Both the position numbers and the translations under genes were made by a program. The notes under the pieces are model-generated. The model ran no database searches. It was not told the origin of the DNA and worked only from the letters and a program-made list of their open reading frames with translations. From Solea solea (Eukaryota; Chordata; Actinopteri; Pleuronectiformes; Soleidae): a stretch of DNA of 64,000 nt. Each line of letters opens with the position of its first letter. The stretch's first letter is position 1. This document shows, piece by piece, positions 15,701-30,700 of this stretch. Location of the stretch: assembly GCF_958295425.1 (NCBI RefSeq), contig NC_081136.1:20466890-20530889 (forward strand), given 5' to 3'.

Positions 15701-18700
15701 AGATGAAGATACATTTGATTCTTCTGTAACTGCAACTGCAGCGGCACTGATCTGTGTCCTCATCCTCCATTTTTTAACAAACCTTCTTACTGATGTTAAA
15801 GTGCATGTATGTAAAGTCTTACTGTATTTGAAACACTTCAACTTCAGCATTGTTACCAACTCCAAAGTTCATCAACTTAAATATCTTGGGTTGCTTGATC
15901 GCTCTGGATTTAAAGTGAGCAGTGAACTCTGTTAGCCGACATGGTGCTGTGAGCAGGCCCGGAGTGGCAATAGGGAGAACCGGGACAATTCCAGGTGGGC
16001 CGGGCTGGATTAAGGGCCTTTTTAAGAATCTAGGCATACTGGTGGCAAACATGCAGTGACAAAATCTCTCTTGTGTGCACTCTCTCTCTCACTGTGTGTG
16101 TGTATCGTTGTCCGACTGCAAATGTAATGGTTCCGTAATTAAGTTTGTATTTGGTTCATACGCCACGTCTGCAAGATCATGGATAGTAAAAATAGCAAGT
16201 GTGGTGCTGAAAAGGCAAATCCTAAGAAAACAAAATCTCTAGAGGCTGACACAGCCAAAACACAACATAATGCATAGCTTTATTTGCAAACTCCCATTCA
16301 AGTTGATTAAATCAAGTCAGTTAATCTGTAATATTGCCCAATGTACATATATAATGTGTGCATTTTGGACATACTGGGTATCTCACAGGACTACTGGAAT
16401 TAAGCTAAGTATCACCTCAGTAGGTCTTTCTTATTTTGGTTGCTTTTTCATTAATTGCTATTGTATCTAGCTGGGTTGTTTGACTTTTGACTTGTCGGTT
16501 TAGTTAAGGTGAAAGTTTGTTTGGTTATTTTGTCTGCTAAGTCAAAGAGAAAGTTGTTATTAGTGTTGCTGTTATTGACCTAGTTTCAATTGAGCCATCA
16601 CCATCACCAGGTGTGAAGTTCCATTGGCTACGGGGGAGTGGCCAACACAGCTGTAACCAACCAGCTCCTAATCAGGTGTTTTTTAAAAAGCAGTATTCAC
16701 TTTGAAGCGGCAGCATTCACTTCTCCCAATCTGATGAGGGGAAAAGCATCTAGCTGACAGTGTGAAAGCAACACTAGTGTAGAGAGTGAGAGACTGTTTA
16801 GCAATGTCTCCAACATTGTGGTATTGGTATCAGGACTGAATAAGTTGGATCAGTGTGTCTGTACCTGATACTAAACCAAGTACAGTTGAGTCAAGTAGTG
16901 CTAGAACTGTATAATAGGAAAGCCCCAATAATGTCCCAGGGAGTCCATGTGAGAACACAGCAGGACATTATCTGCATTACCTACAGCAGTGAATGTTTGC
17001 TAAAAGCCAGGCTCCACCCCCTCACCTGGTTACTACTGCAGCAAACACCTGCACAAGTAAAACCAAATTCTTTGAACTTCATCTAAATTTCCTGTCTGAA
17101 ACTGGCTTCAGAGATCAAATTAGGAATGCACAATCCTCCTGAGAAATTATTTTTCCCTTTTCCATAAGCTTGTTGAAACTGAGGAAAAATGGCCTAACTC
17201 AAACCCAACTGTCATAGCTAATGGGTGCAGGTTAATACAAGCATTAAAAGGCATTTTAAATGTCTTCTCACTGACACCATGTTTCAGACTGCTTGGATCT
17301 GTAAAAAACTGTAACTGGTTAAGTTTGTGGTTAAGATTTATTTGAGTCAAGTAGATTTACTATCTGATTTATTTCCACATCAGAATGTGGCCTGAAACTG
17401 TTCTGAGGAAATCTAAATCCATGTGTTTTTTCCCCTGCTTACACTGATAAGCAGGGAAGATTTTTGCCACATCAGAGGAAAAGATCCAATTTAATTTAAT
17501 CCAGATCTGGTCCAGATTATAGATTTGGAAGCAATTTCAATTTAACATGGTTCAGTCCCATTTAACTGAAAGTTCAGATTAGTATGTCTCGGTGATAGTG
17601 AGATCAGGATGAATATTGTTATGTTTATGTAAGATTCTGATAAAAATGTTAAAAAACATTTCAGGTGCCGGTTTGTAAAATACAAGAATTTCAGCTTAGG
17701 CGATTGTCTGCCAAAAATATGTTTAAACATTTAAGTAAACACAGCCCATATCTAAAATCATTTGGTCAAAATCTAAGGCAGATTAATAATGAATTGATGT
17801 TAGTGTGGCTTCATGTCTATGTGGAAACAGGATTAGATAAGTGAGTAAAGCAGGCATGAGAAAAGACTTCAGAATTTACCTCTGGCTGTAGTGTCTGGTT
17901 CCCTGCCTTGGCGGTTTGCCTCTAGCCAATGGTACAAAGCTATGGACGAGCCACATGCAGAAAATCAAACAGAACAAAAACAGCAAAATGTCAAAACTAA
18001 TACATACAGAGAAGCACAGAATGATTAATGGATGAGAATGAGTGGATCATCAACAGGACACAGAGTATCAATATCACAATAGAGCATGCATTGCAGACAT
18101 AATGCACTTGTGGAAAATGGAGTATTAGCAGTTAACAACACTTTTACATCTCAGTAGGGATGCGTTTCAATAAATAGTACTAAAGTGGTACCTAGTCCTG
18201 ATTGATCAGTAAAGAAGTATCAATAAGTGTTTGGACAAATACTGGTGCTTATAGGGGAACTTGAATATTAGAATATGGGCCCTATGTTTATAAATGTGGG
18301 TGTATACGTAAGGAAATTGCTCCAGTGTAATCTTACAGGGCAACAACGCCATTCTTCTTTTGCGTAATATTCATAAAAGTGCTTGTTTTCACAATAAATG
18401 GCCCGGATTGTTATTGTAAGAGTCTGCCAACATTATCAAGGGCATTGGTTTGGTTCCCAGACTGGTGGGGACACTGCATCGTTGTGTTGTTGGAACAGCA
18501 CATCCGATGCTAGTAAAATCCGCTCACACATTGCTCTAATTCTAATATTACTAGGGACAATCTGGCTTTCTCTGGATTCTCAGTGACCACATGACAGCCA
18601 AGCAGAATTATTGCTGTGAGTCACAGAGGAGACAAGAGAGTGCAGGTGATGTGCTCTTCTGACGTGTCCCCACCAGTCTTGTAACCAAACCCATGCCCTT

Positions 18701-21700
18701 GAAAATGTTGCCAGACTCTTACAATAACATTCAGACCCATTTATTGGCAAAAACAAGTACTTTTTATGGCTATTGCCCCATAAGACTACACATTGCCGCC
18801 CATTGCGGCCTATTGCGGCTGCCACCTGTTGCGGCCTGTTGCGGCTGCCGCCAGAGGCAATCTACTGGATCAATTATGAAACTTTTTGTAAGTACTATTC
18901 ATGTACACGTATATATTTTTATAGAAATTAAGGAATTGCCCTACAATTGTTTTGGGGGCACATCCAGTCTATTTCTAGTGCCAGTCCCAAGCCCAGATAA
19001 ATGGGAGGGTTGCATCAGGAGGGCATCTGACATAAAAATCTCTGCCAAATTAAATATGTGGATCATCCACTGTGGCAGCCCTTCTGGAGACAGAAAGGCC
19101 AAGAAAGAAAATATTTTAACTTTGTTAGCATTTTTTGATTTCCACCCATCCCCTCAGAATGACCACTGCTGTCAGCTGCATTCATCATTCATTTTTGACT
19201 TTGTAAGGCATTGTTAAGGACAGTGCTTAAAAGTTCATGATTTTTTTTCAGATGAATTTGATTTTTTTTTGATCTATCATCTTGCATAATCGCCATTACT
19301 GCAGGGGCAGGTCTCAACTGCCTGCTGCTGCCTGCTAGCAGTGACAGTTGCATGGAGAGTCAGATTAGGTGTCAGTGTCAGTATTGATAAAATCCTGATT
19401 ATACCCATATCCCTACTCTTTTGTGAACAGTCAGGTCAAGTGACCAGAAATGGCTTTGGCTTTTAGCCTAATGAAGCAAAATGCAGGCTAATACAGTATT
19501 AGAGATTTAGTGTTAAGAGATGCACACACAGTGGATCATCATCTCAACAGTGTGACCACAGGAGAGAATTTGAAGAAAAGTCTTTTGAAAAGTAAAAGGT
19601 GCCAGTTCAGACATGTAACCCTAAATGGAGGGATTGTGTTTTAGAATTAGTGAGCAGATGTCTGGATAAAACCAAACAGCAGCATGTGAACGGCAACAAT
19701 CACTTCTAGTTCCAACACTTATGTCCGATTATAGACAAACTCCAAATAGTTTTTATAATCAATCACAGAACATAAATCTTACAGTACAGGTCTTCAGTGT
19801 GATGTATTTAACTGTATGAACGAAACAGTAGCGAATGTACAAGTATCTTTGTTCAAAAACCGCTTAAAACACCCTTTTCACAATTAACTCAATAGTAAAT
19901 ATGATCTCACCTTGTGTTGAACTTTAAAATATCTGCAACACAATTTCAAGTTTGTAAAACTTTAATGAAGTTGCAAAAACGTCATTAAAACGGTTTTAAA
20001 ACAAGTTAGATACTGCTGCTGCTACTACTACTACAAGAAATAGGAAACCACTTTTGTGCCTGATACCATATATTAAAACATTCTTGTATCTACTGATCGT
20101 AAAATCATGCGACCTTTTACCTGCAATACTCATAATGCAAGTCATACTCACTGCCACATGCCAATGCTCACTGACTCATTGTCTAATGCTTTATCCTAAG
20201 AAATGTGGGACAGATCATCAAAATAATAATCTGGTTGGGGATTATGATAAATGGGATTGTGATCTGTGAACGTTGTTATCAAAATATACTCAGCCTCATA
20301 GGCTTAGTATATCTGCCTAAAGCATTTTTTTTAATTTCTTTACACTGTGGGCTCATCTGGGTTTTGAGGCACTAAAAAAAATAAGTACAAAGTACAAAGT
20401 ACAAGAAACAAAGGGGGGTATATAAAGGGGCAACATTAATAGTAAATAATAATAAGGGGAAGGGCTGTGCATAGAGCCTGTGTATAATACTGTAGAATAC
20501 TATGAGGTCGGTGGAAAATATTGCACATGATGCTGTAGGTACATGATCGAAGCAGCAGTGAAGTGACAGTTCTCAATGACATTAGTCAGCATTTATCAAC
20601 ACACACACCCTCAAGTTAACAATGAGAATGACCATGCTCGGAGTAATGCTAATGCGAAAGCTAAGAGGCGCTAATGCTCTTATGTATCAGCACATAAACC
20701 TACTTAGTGGATGTAAATGACACTGACACACTGACAGTGGCAGTAGAACAGCGTATGTTCAGTGTTAAGCTGTTGAAGCCGTTTTGAAGACAAATAAATG
20801 CCAAAACCATTCGAGACAGAAACTGGATTTACTGTATGTATTTGTCTGTAACAGTCTGTTACACATAACAACTGTCTGAGTCCATTAGACATAAATCATA
20901 GATTGATGAATTAAGCTATTGAACAATTATAATTGAGTATTAAACCAAGCCGTGTAATGTTGATTAATGTGTGTAAGTGCAGTGAAGTTGCTGTCCTACT
21001 ACAAGCACTGGTCGATAATGAAGCTACCTTTTCAACAACAAAGCACATCATACATGTCTCAGAATCTAGACTTCCTCAAGACTGCCTAAACCGAGACCAA
21101 GACCAAGACAGACCTAGTCAAGACCAAGTCGAGACAAGACAGCGAAAAAAAAAAAAAAAACAGACTAGTGTTGACGTTACACCATAACTTGCATGAACTG
21201 CATGAAGAACAGCGGCATACTGGGGTTCAGCTGCAGTTTAATTTCAATACATATTAGAAGGTATTATTTCAACTACAGGCAAAACAATACAGAGACAGAG
21301 TATGTCATGTGAGCTTACTCACTGTAAATGTATTCACACAGACTGGGTGAGATAAACTATGACGGCTGTAACTGCACTATTAGAGGAGAGATTGAGAGAT
21401 TAGAGGATTGAGACTGCTGAGGACTGACATGACTGGTCCCAAAGTCATCTGACAAAACAGCAAACACCTCCAACACCATCTTTCACCTCCAACAACTGTC
21501 TACAGAATGGGAAATATGTAACTGATTTAAATCAATTGTAACATCAAATTGAAAACACATAAATATAAACTTGAAATTACATCATGTCCCATTGTAGTAG
21601 CCAAATTACACTGTATGATATCAACTTCTCTGAAATGGATTAGGCCTAATGTTAAGTCAACACAACGGTGATATGCAGATGTTATTGATTAAGTCAATGA

Positions 21701-24700
21701 TCCCATTTATTTAATCAAACAACACCATTTTAAATACAATACTGCAATCCAACAATACAAAAACATGTGCACACATCACATGCATGCACTTACACACACA
21801 CACACACACACAAACACAAGACCGCCGAGGCTGGGACAAGACTGAGACCACATAAAATGGGTCGTGAGACTCAAGAGTAAGCTAATTCATTCACAACACG
21901 GACTCAATAAAGAAGTAAACACCGTCACTCTGAACATCACATCATCAGTCAGGAGCTCATTCAGCAACAGACTGATCCATCCACACTACACCACAGAGCC
22001 ACTTTCTATATTACCTTTCTTGTTTTTCATTTTTATGAAATTTATATTCATATTTCATTTTATTTTTCTCTGGGAACCCCCTGGGACCTCTTCATAGAAC
22101 CCTCGAGGTCCCTAGACCTGTTATTGACAACCCTTGTTTTACCATAGTTTCTGTCCTGTGGGCAAACAGATATCAGATAAACGGAAGCTCAGAGGGGATA
22201 GAGCTTTTTCTGTTGCTGCACCGAGATTGTGGAACAATTTTCCACAGCATGTGCATGAAAAGAAAGAAATCAGAAGAGGGCACCAAAAAAAACATTTTTG
22301 TTATTATTTCAAAAAATGTTGGTACAGCCTTATCACCCAGAACAGAGGTCAGTGAGACCAGTCAAAACTCAATCAGTAAGCATCAAAGTCCAGTTACACA
22401 CACACTCACACATAGAATGACTGAAGCCTAATCTGTCAATAACCCAACCATTAATGAATATTTTACCAAACCAGATCTGATGCGTTTGGTTCCATCAGGC
22501 TCAGATATGCACATTGTATTTCACACAGAGACATGGGATAATAATAATGTAACCTTAGCATAAAAGGCAAAATTGCATTTCATTTAAAATACTTCATCAT
22601 ATCCAGCTACCTGAGCCCCCACTGCACTGAGAACCAGCCTTAGTTGGTATGTGAATAATGTTTGTTAAACTATGATGCTGTATGCCGTCTACGCCGTCTA
22701 TACAGGGTCAACAGCAGTTTCTTTTTTAAACATTGTATGAAGCAGTGGAGACAAAGCTTTCAAAATCTCTGCATTATTCAATTTTAACTGACATGTAAAC
22801 AAAATAAGGTGAAGGCAAACAACTTGAGTTCAGACAATGACCCGAGGTATGGTTAATATCTGACTGTCACACAGAATACACAGCTGTAGACAAAACACAA
22901 TACAACACAACAGTAAACACAAACACTACAATCTCTGGTAGCATGGCATCATTTCTTTCTGTCTGTGAGTGTGTGCGCGCGCGTGCGCGCGCGTGTGCGT
23001 GCGTGCGTGCGTGTGTGTGTGTGTGTGGCAGGCAGGCAGGCATCTCAAAGCAGCCTTCATTACATCATTCACTTTTCACTATCCTGTGTACTTGGTGACA
23101 CAATACACTTATGCCAGCTAAATTGTGTGTAATGCCTCTGTTGTGAAGATGAAAAGAAAGAGAGATGAACTGGTCAATCTAAAATGTTGGTACATTGTTT
23201 ACTCAGCCTTATCACCCAGAACAGAGGTCAGTGAGATAAGTTGGAACTCAATCGGTAAAACGTCAAAGTCCAGTTACACACACAATGGCGGAAGCCTAAT
23301 CTGTGAATAACCCAACCATTAAAAAATATTTACAAAATCAGACCTGATGCATCTGTTCCATCAGGCTCAGCTATTCACATTGTATGTCACACAGAGACAT
23401 GGAGAAATTAATGTAACCTTAGTATAAAAGGCAAAATTGCATTTCATGTAAAATACTTCATCATATCCAGCTACCCGAACAGCACTACTTACTTGTAAAT
23501 ATTTGGGGCAGATTAATCAAAGCCAGTCAATTAGTTAACCCAAAACATAACTACTATCATTTTGATTTTACAGGGATCAGTGTTTGTGAGTGAATATCCA
23601 ACTTATCATTTCTGAGTGTAGGGAATGGTCCATACCTGGTCTCAACGTCTCAGGCACACCCACAGAAAATAAATAAAAGCATAAATAAATACATAAATAA
23701 ATGCATAATAAATAAATAAATAAATGTATGAATAAATACAGGAATAAATAAATAAATGCATAAATAAATACATTTATAAATAAATAAATGCATAAATAAA
23801 TGAATAAACTAAATAAAAGTTTACATTTATTTCAACATTTCTGTTCACCTACATTTATTTATTTCTGTATTTTTGTGTCCATACGTTAATGAGGTAGGTC
23901 CTAACCTCAGTCAACAGCAGGATTGGTTACAGGAGTGTGCTCGATTCGGGTCGACTACTTCTGCCTTACTAGCGGCGCTGAGTGTACAGGTATGTTGTTG
24001 GCTACCATCACTCTCAGCACTGTTGCCAACTCCTCAGTAAGGAAACTGACACATATGATACATATCAGACATAACATACAGTACATGTTATGTCTGATGT
24101 TTATCAAATGCAGTGATGTATTTTTGTGTGAGACTGAGTGAGGAAACATTTACATTTACACCCCCCTCTGTAAGCCACGGCGGGAACGGCGATGGCCATG
24201 CGCATGCACGATTCATCAGGAGCCGTGGGGTGGTGAGCGCCTCCTTTCTGCGCTGACTGCAGACTGGGAGGCTACTGTGAGACTGACCGCCTGTGAGTGC
24301 TTTGGGAGGGGGAGGGGGAGAGGATACCGGCAGCACCCGCTGCTTGTTGAGCACAGTAACTGCAGAGTGATATGTGCTTTGATGTGAGAGTCTCCAAACA
24401 CCACAAACGTCTCCAATAACACCACAAAAGACACTAGATTTGTTGCTAGTCGCTTTAGACAAAAAAGTAGGCACCACTGAGCAGGTCTGCCAGTGGCCTC
24501 CCGGTTGAGGCCATTAACATTAACATATGGACACAGAAATACAGAAATAAATAAATATAGTTGAACAGAAAAGTTGAAATAAATGTAAGGCATTTTATTC
24601 TTTTATTTTTTTATTCATGCATGTATTCATTTATTTATCCATTTATATTTGCATTTATTCCTGTATTTATGTATACTTTTATTTATGCATTTCTCTATTT

Positions 24701-27700
24701 ATACATAGGTCATGTTTCGTCCTCCATATTATTTAACTGTAAAATTAACATTATTTTACTGTCACTTAAAAAAAAATTATGTTAATGAAAAATAGTGCAA
24801 CCTAATTTAGAACGTCTGAGTAGTCACACAGCATATAATTAAAGGCACTTTTGTAAGGAAAGAAATAGCTGTTACTGGTTAACAATGTTCACAAAATCTC
24901 TATCTGAAGTTGGCTACAAGCACAGAATGCAAACCCTAATACATTTTTATTTGTGAATGAAAATCAGAGCCTAACCAATGATGGTTCGGTCATGTATTTA
25001 CCATATGAGGAAAAAAAAAAATCCACAGCATCTTATTGTACAGTACATTACTTTTTATTTTTAGAAATATCAGTGGTACAAAAAAGGAACATTAAATAAA
25101 AACGTTAGATCAGTATAATAAACTGTCACAAACAGTTCTAATGAAAACAAAAATATGATGTACACCACCAGCCATTTTATGTCCAAATGTAAACAGGATC
25201 TTACACATGGGTAAGTGTGTAAGTCCAAGAAGTCGGCGATAACAGGGGAGTGGGTGAGTGAATGATTTATGGACCACTTCTGACCACAATCCAGCCTCGT
25301 TTTTGTGCCTATACCTTTCACTGCAACTGCTCACATATCAAAAAATATATCACCATCTTAAATTAAGTCCCACTCAAAGCCCCGTCAAGAAGGTGGACTG
25401 GATCCCCTCACAAATGACATGTCAAGGCTGACTATCCAGCGCTGATCAAAGCTTCCTGCCGTTTCACCTGAAACAAATGTCAAATGTTCAACTGATCAAC
25501 TGTGTCATATCCAGGAGAAACAACATACAGCTCTACGGGATACCAGAAAATACATTAGGCACTTCAATGGTGGACTTTGTTAACAATCTGCTCATCACCG
25601 ACCTCACCCTGCCAGACGGAGTCATCTTAGAGATCCACAGAGCACCAGTGGCGAAACCCGACCCAAACTCACCTCCTAGATCTATTAGCATGAACTTTCT
25701 ACGATTCGAAATCAAAGAGATGGTGCTAAAGGTGTGTGCAGGTGAAAAGCATATTTTTTTGACCACGATTACTCAGACGAAGTAATGATTAAGTGCAGAG
25801 CCTATAAAGAAATCAAGAAGGCTTTAAAAGAAAAAGGAATACGATTTCAGAAATGTTCAGTTTTGAATTATATAAGGACAAAGTAATGTTCCATTTATTT
25901 TCAACTTATATTACATTCAGTTTCAAGATGCAGAGTTTGCATTTTTTTTTCTGTCTTCTACTTACAGACCCTTCTAATGTATAGCCCTCTTTAGCCTTAC
26001 AAAACTGCGTAGTCACTACTAAACCTACAGAATAATGCATCTGACTGGCTGGATTACATTCAGACTAATGTTGGACATGTCTAGGAGGAATGGAAGACAA
26101 TAAACTTAAAAAGGAAAAGATTCAAGCATGTGTTCTCATTACATGTCATTTGCATGACATGTACATGTTACATGAACGGATCAAAACACAACAGAGGAGT
26201 GGCCATTTTGATCTCAGGGAATGTTGTTTATGAACATTTAACCCAAATAACCAACAAGGAAGGTACATTTATTTTGATTAAAGGCAAGATTGATGGTGTT
26301 TTAATAACTCTGTATAATGTATACGCAGGGTGGGAATTTTACCTCATTTTACTTCAATCTAACCTTAAACCCAAACATAGACTCTTCTGGCACAAGAACT
26401 CACTAATCCAAGAATATTGTTAAAATAACACACACCTTAATGGCAGAATTAGATAACGACTAAGTATTATACTTATTTCTCCTCCCCACACTCGACATAC
26501 TCAAGAATTGACTATTTCCTGATGTTTAAGAAGGACAAACACTGGGTTGAAAAATGTCACATAGGATGTATGGATAAATTTATATGTCAGTAAACATAGG
26601 AACTAGACTCAAAGAAACACTCTGGAAACTGAATTCCAGTTTCCTAAATAAAGACACAGCTGAACACTTAATGAACGACATAGAGGAGTATTTACAATTC
26701 AATGATAATGGCTCTGGGACACATGCAAAATCGTAATGAGAGGCAAATTAATCGCTATGACGTCCCTGTTTAAGAAATGCAGGAAGGAAAAACTGAAATG
26801 ACTCCAAAACTAACTAAAAATACTAGAACAGCATAAAAATATATTAAATTCAAATATAAAATAGAGATGAAAATGAAAAAAAGTGAATTAAATGAAATAT
26901 ATACACAGGAAATTCTGACGCTGGCTTTGAGTGTGACCGGCTGATGATTGGCTGTTCTGCCTGAAGTCCCGCCTCTCTTGGTGTGTTAGATTTATTGTTC
27001 AGCTCATGCTGAGAAGGCGGGAACTAGCTGGTTCATAGTTCACACACTATAGAGTTTTGACTTATTTTCCAATACCGTCCGTCACTTTTGGACATATGGA
27101 AGCCCACAGTTATCAATATTGATAATAAAAGACATTAAGACATTATTTAATTATCATATAAACAAGCTGTGTTAAATATCTATGTGAAATAATTGAGTAT
27201 TAATTTTCACAGATACAATTTTTATTTTATTAGTCATGTTTGTTCCAATTTTAACAAGTCCGTTTTTATTTCTGTTAAAATTGTAACAGTATTGTATTTT
27301 TGAATTAATTACAGTATATTATAGTCATGCAGGAAAGAGATTTGTTTTATTTTTTTCAAGGAGCTTTGGGGGTAAGGGTTAGGGATATCAGTGACCTGCA
27401 AATTGGCATGTGGCTTAAATTTATGACGGACTGTTTATTCTTTAAAGGTTTTGCTTCTGGAAAACATTTCATCTAATATGCTATAATGCTTTGGGGGAAA
27501 CCCCAATTACATCACAGAAAAAAAATCGAGATATATATCGAGTATCGCCATTCAGCTAAAAAATATCGAGATATGACTTTTAGTCCATATCGCCCAGCCC
27601 TAGCATGTTTAAATGAATATGACTCCTCTCAGGTTATAAATTAAATGTTCAAAAAACACAGATTCTTAGTTTTGACTACAACCCTTCTACTGATCTCCGT

Positions 27701-30700
27701 CAGGAATATCATCTTAACTGGGATGAAAAATCTATAAAATATCTAGGAAGTCATATCCCTAAAGATCTGTCAAGAATAGCAGATATCAATTATAAACCTC
27801 TTAATAATAAGGAAATTATGGAAGATATTCATAGATGGAGCCTCAGCTCACATTTAATCCCATTTAATCCATCAAGATGAACATCCTGCCAAGGGTTTTA
27901 TACTTTTTCAGTCATAACCCTTAGAAGCATTACAAAAGAATGGGACAGATTAATTTCTAGATACATATGGGCTGGGGAAAAACCTAGGATACTTTATAAA
28001 ACACTTCATCTGTCAAAAGAAAAAGAAGAACTAGCTCTTCCTATTCTAAAGGACTATTACAAGGCAGCCCAACTTAGGCCTTTAATAGGGCCGGATGGAA
28101 AAATATTGAACAAACAATGGGAAAAGGATTCCCAGTCACTGCGTTGATTGGAGATCCATTACTACACAAACACCTAAAAGATCAAGATAATCCATGAATC
28201 ACTAATTCATTACAGCTTTGGAGTGATGTATTGAATCAGTTCAATTTAAAAAAGACATTTGAAATCTTGAAATGGTTTGTATATGACCCGCAATTTACAC
28301 CTAGTCAACACAACCATAGATTCAAGGGATGGACCTCCTTAGGGCTTACAATATACTATTCACTAATAAGTAAAGGTACAGTTAGGAGTTTCTAAGATCT
28401 CAAGGATACCGCTGCACTGAGGCAGAGGAGGCTCCAGGGGGTGGTGAAGACGGCCCAGAGGATTATTGGCTGCCCCCTCCCCTCCCTGAATGATATCTAC
28501 TCTTACTGATGCCTCAGCAGGACTGAGCGCATCACTCCGGACAGATTCCACTCCGCCCACCCCCTCTTTGAACTGTTGTCCTCAGGCAGGCGCTACAGGT
28601 CCATTAGAACCCGGACCAACAGACTGAGAGACAGCTTCTTTCCCCAAGCCATCACCAGATTGAACTCTCATGCACACTAACCCCCACCCCCCACACCACA
28701 ACACACTACCCCAATATTATTAATTGTATGAATTGTTCCTATAATACTGCACTGCATTGTCCGATTGCTTATCGCTGTCATTATTTAGGATTGTTTGCCT
28801 GGCAAACAAATTTATTTATTTATTTTTATGTCATATTTATGTTTTATTTTATTTTTTTCACACCTACGGAGAAGCCTCAAGTTTCAATGGACAGTGAGTT
28901 GTAGCAGTGGAGGTGAGAGTGTTCACCTGCATGCAAAAGCAGTGCACACTGCTGGGAGGGGGTCTTTAGGCTTAAGTACATAACAGTACACTTGTGCACA
29001 GGAATGAGCAGGGCAAATGTCTGCCCTGCTCAAAGGGCTTGAGGTGTCTCAAGCTTTAGGAAAATACACTTTTATTGAACGCAGTAACGTATAATCTTTT
29101 AAACAATTATTGACAATAATTTAACAGAAAACATATTAACAACCAACCATATACAGCAAGAACAATTCAAAAGGTCTGTGAGTCTCCATGCATCTTCCCA
29201 CTCCCTCCCCTGTCCCCATCACAATCCTCCCCTCCACCCATCGTTAACGCCTCCGGCCCTCCGAACATTTCTTGGATAATCCTATCCAAATAATATGTAG
29301 GCTAACGTATCTCTGTGAAGTAATCACACAGTCACAGTGGTCCTCACACATAGTATTGCTGAGTTCGAGACAGTGGGAATTTTCCGACCTCCTACTAGAA
29401 AAAGTACACTGGAACTCCACTCAAAGTCGGAGTCCTTACTTGTGAACTCGGCACAAATCCATCTACCCAGAGTTCATGGAGAATCAGTTATCTGACGGCA
29501 CGCAACAATGGGAATGACATGCATCTGGAAATTTCAACTGGGAAATTCCGACCTCTGATTTTGTCTTTGAACACTGCATAAGGTCCGTCCCGGGCAAAAA
29601 GTAAATAAACGTGCATGTGGAATACATATAATCTTTGTATCAAAGATGGATCTTCCAAATGTTTAGTTCACAGATAAGCCTATAGGCCTAGATGTGTTTC
29701 CTTGCTATTTCTATCAATTGATTGCGTTTGCTGTAACGTTACTGTGCAATACTCACATCTACCCGGTGCTTGTTAAAATCACAATAAAAAGTAAATGACA
29801 AAAAAAAGATAAACAGGCAAGTACTTACTTCGATTGGTGGGACAGCAGTATAATAGTCTTGTTGCATCTGTAATGTCAGAAACATGTCAATTAAAAAATA
29901 AATAAAATACGACTGAACAGTCCAATTGAAATACACCTGCAGCTTTTGTTTATAAGGCAACCACACTTACACAGATTTGAAGAAGCAGTAAGATACAGCA
30001 AAGCATATCTTAATGTTAATTTAACTGTTGAAGTGACAAGTTATACACTGTCATGAATTATTATGCTTCATGAATTCAATAAAAATGTGTCCACATTTTA
30101 ACCAAAGATGTAGAAATTAAAATAAGCTTGTGATGTCTGATTGAATGCTAGCTAGCAGCTGAATCCTTCAGTCAAGTCATGCGCATATTCAGTAGTGCAA
30201 ACAAACTGAAAACATCTCTGATAGACTTTGTGCCAATGTATTAAAAAAAATTGCTACTCACCAAACAACTAATCCTTAGGATGGAGATGGATGAAGAAAA
30301 GTACAGATCCAGCTTCACATGTGTTTCTCAGGTGCTTTTCTCAAAATGCAAAAAAATAATGCAAGATACTGTTACCTAGTGGCACTTAACGGACGCATTT
30401 TAGGAATACATTATACACTGCCTGGCCAAAAAAAGTCGCCACCTTTTTACAGTAGCTGTTTATTGTTGGTAGTCTTGGCAGTTGGTCAGGTCTAGGTTCA
30501 GCAACATTATGTGCCCAAAGAATGCGATCAGATGACTACCTGAATATACTGAATGACCAGATTATTCCATTTAAAATAGATGAAAAAATATATATATTTT
30601 TTTTTCTTCCCTGATGGCACGGGCATATTCCAAGATGACAATGCCAGGATTCATCAGGCTCAAGTTGTGAAAAAGTGGTTCAGGGAGCATGAGACATCAT

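Noticed and set aside
15616..15865. Minus-strand open extension upstream of dennd5b exon 3
   Set aside because: A good acceptor (CTCTAG) lies at the exon start, and the upstream residues do not resemble the family; it is intron read-through.
18693..19217. Plus-strand 174-codon open frame
   Set aside because: It starts inside the arm of an inverted repeat and contains low-complexity cysteine-rich sequence from a short tandem; no domain was recognised.
23700..23820. AT-rich repeated units that could look like a CRISPR array
   Set aside because: The units are a simple TAAA-type microsatellite with no spacers of uniform length, in a vertebrate genome.
24216..24593. Minus-strand open frames of about 125-129 codons at 24088-24593
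   Set aside because: They overlap each other in different frames inside the core of a repeat element and show no conserved motif.
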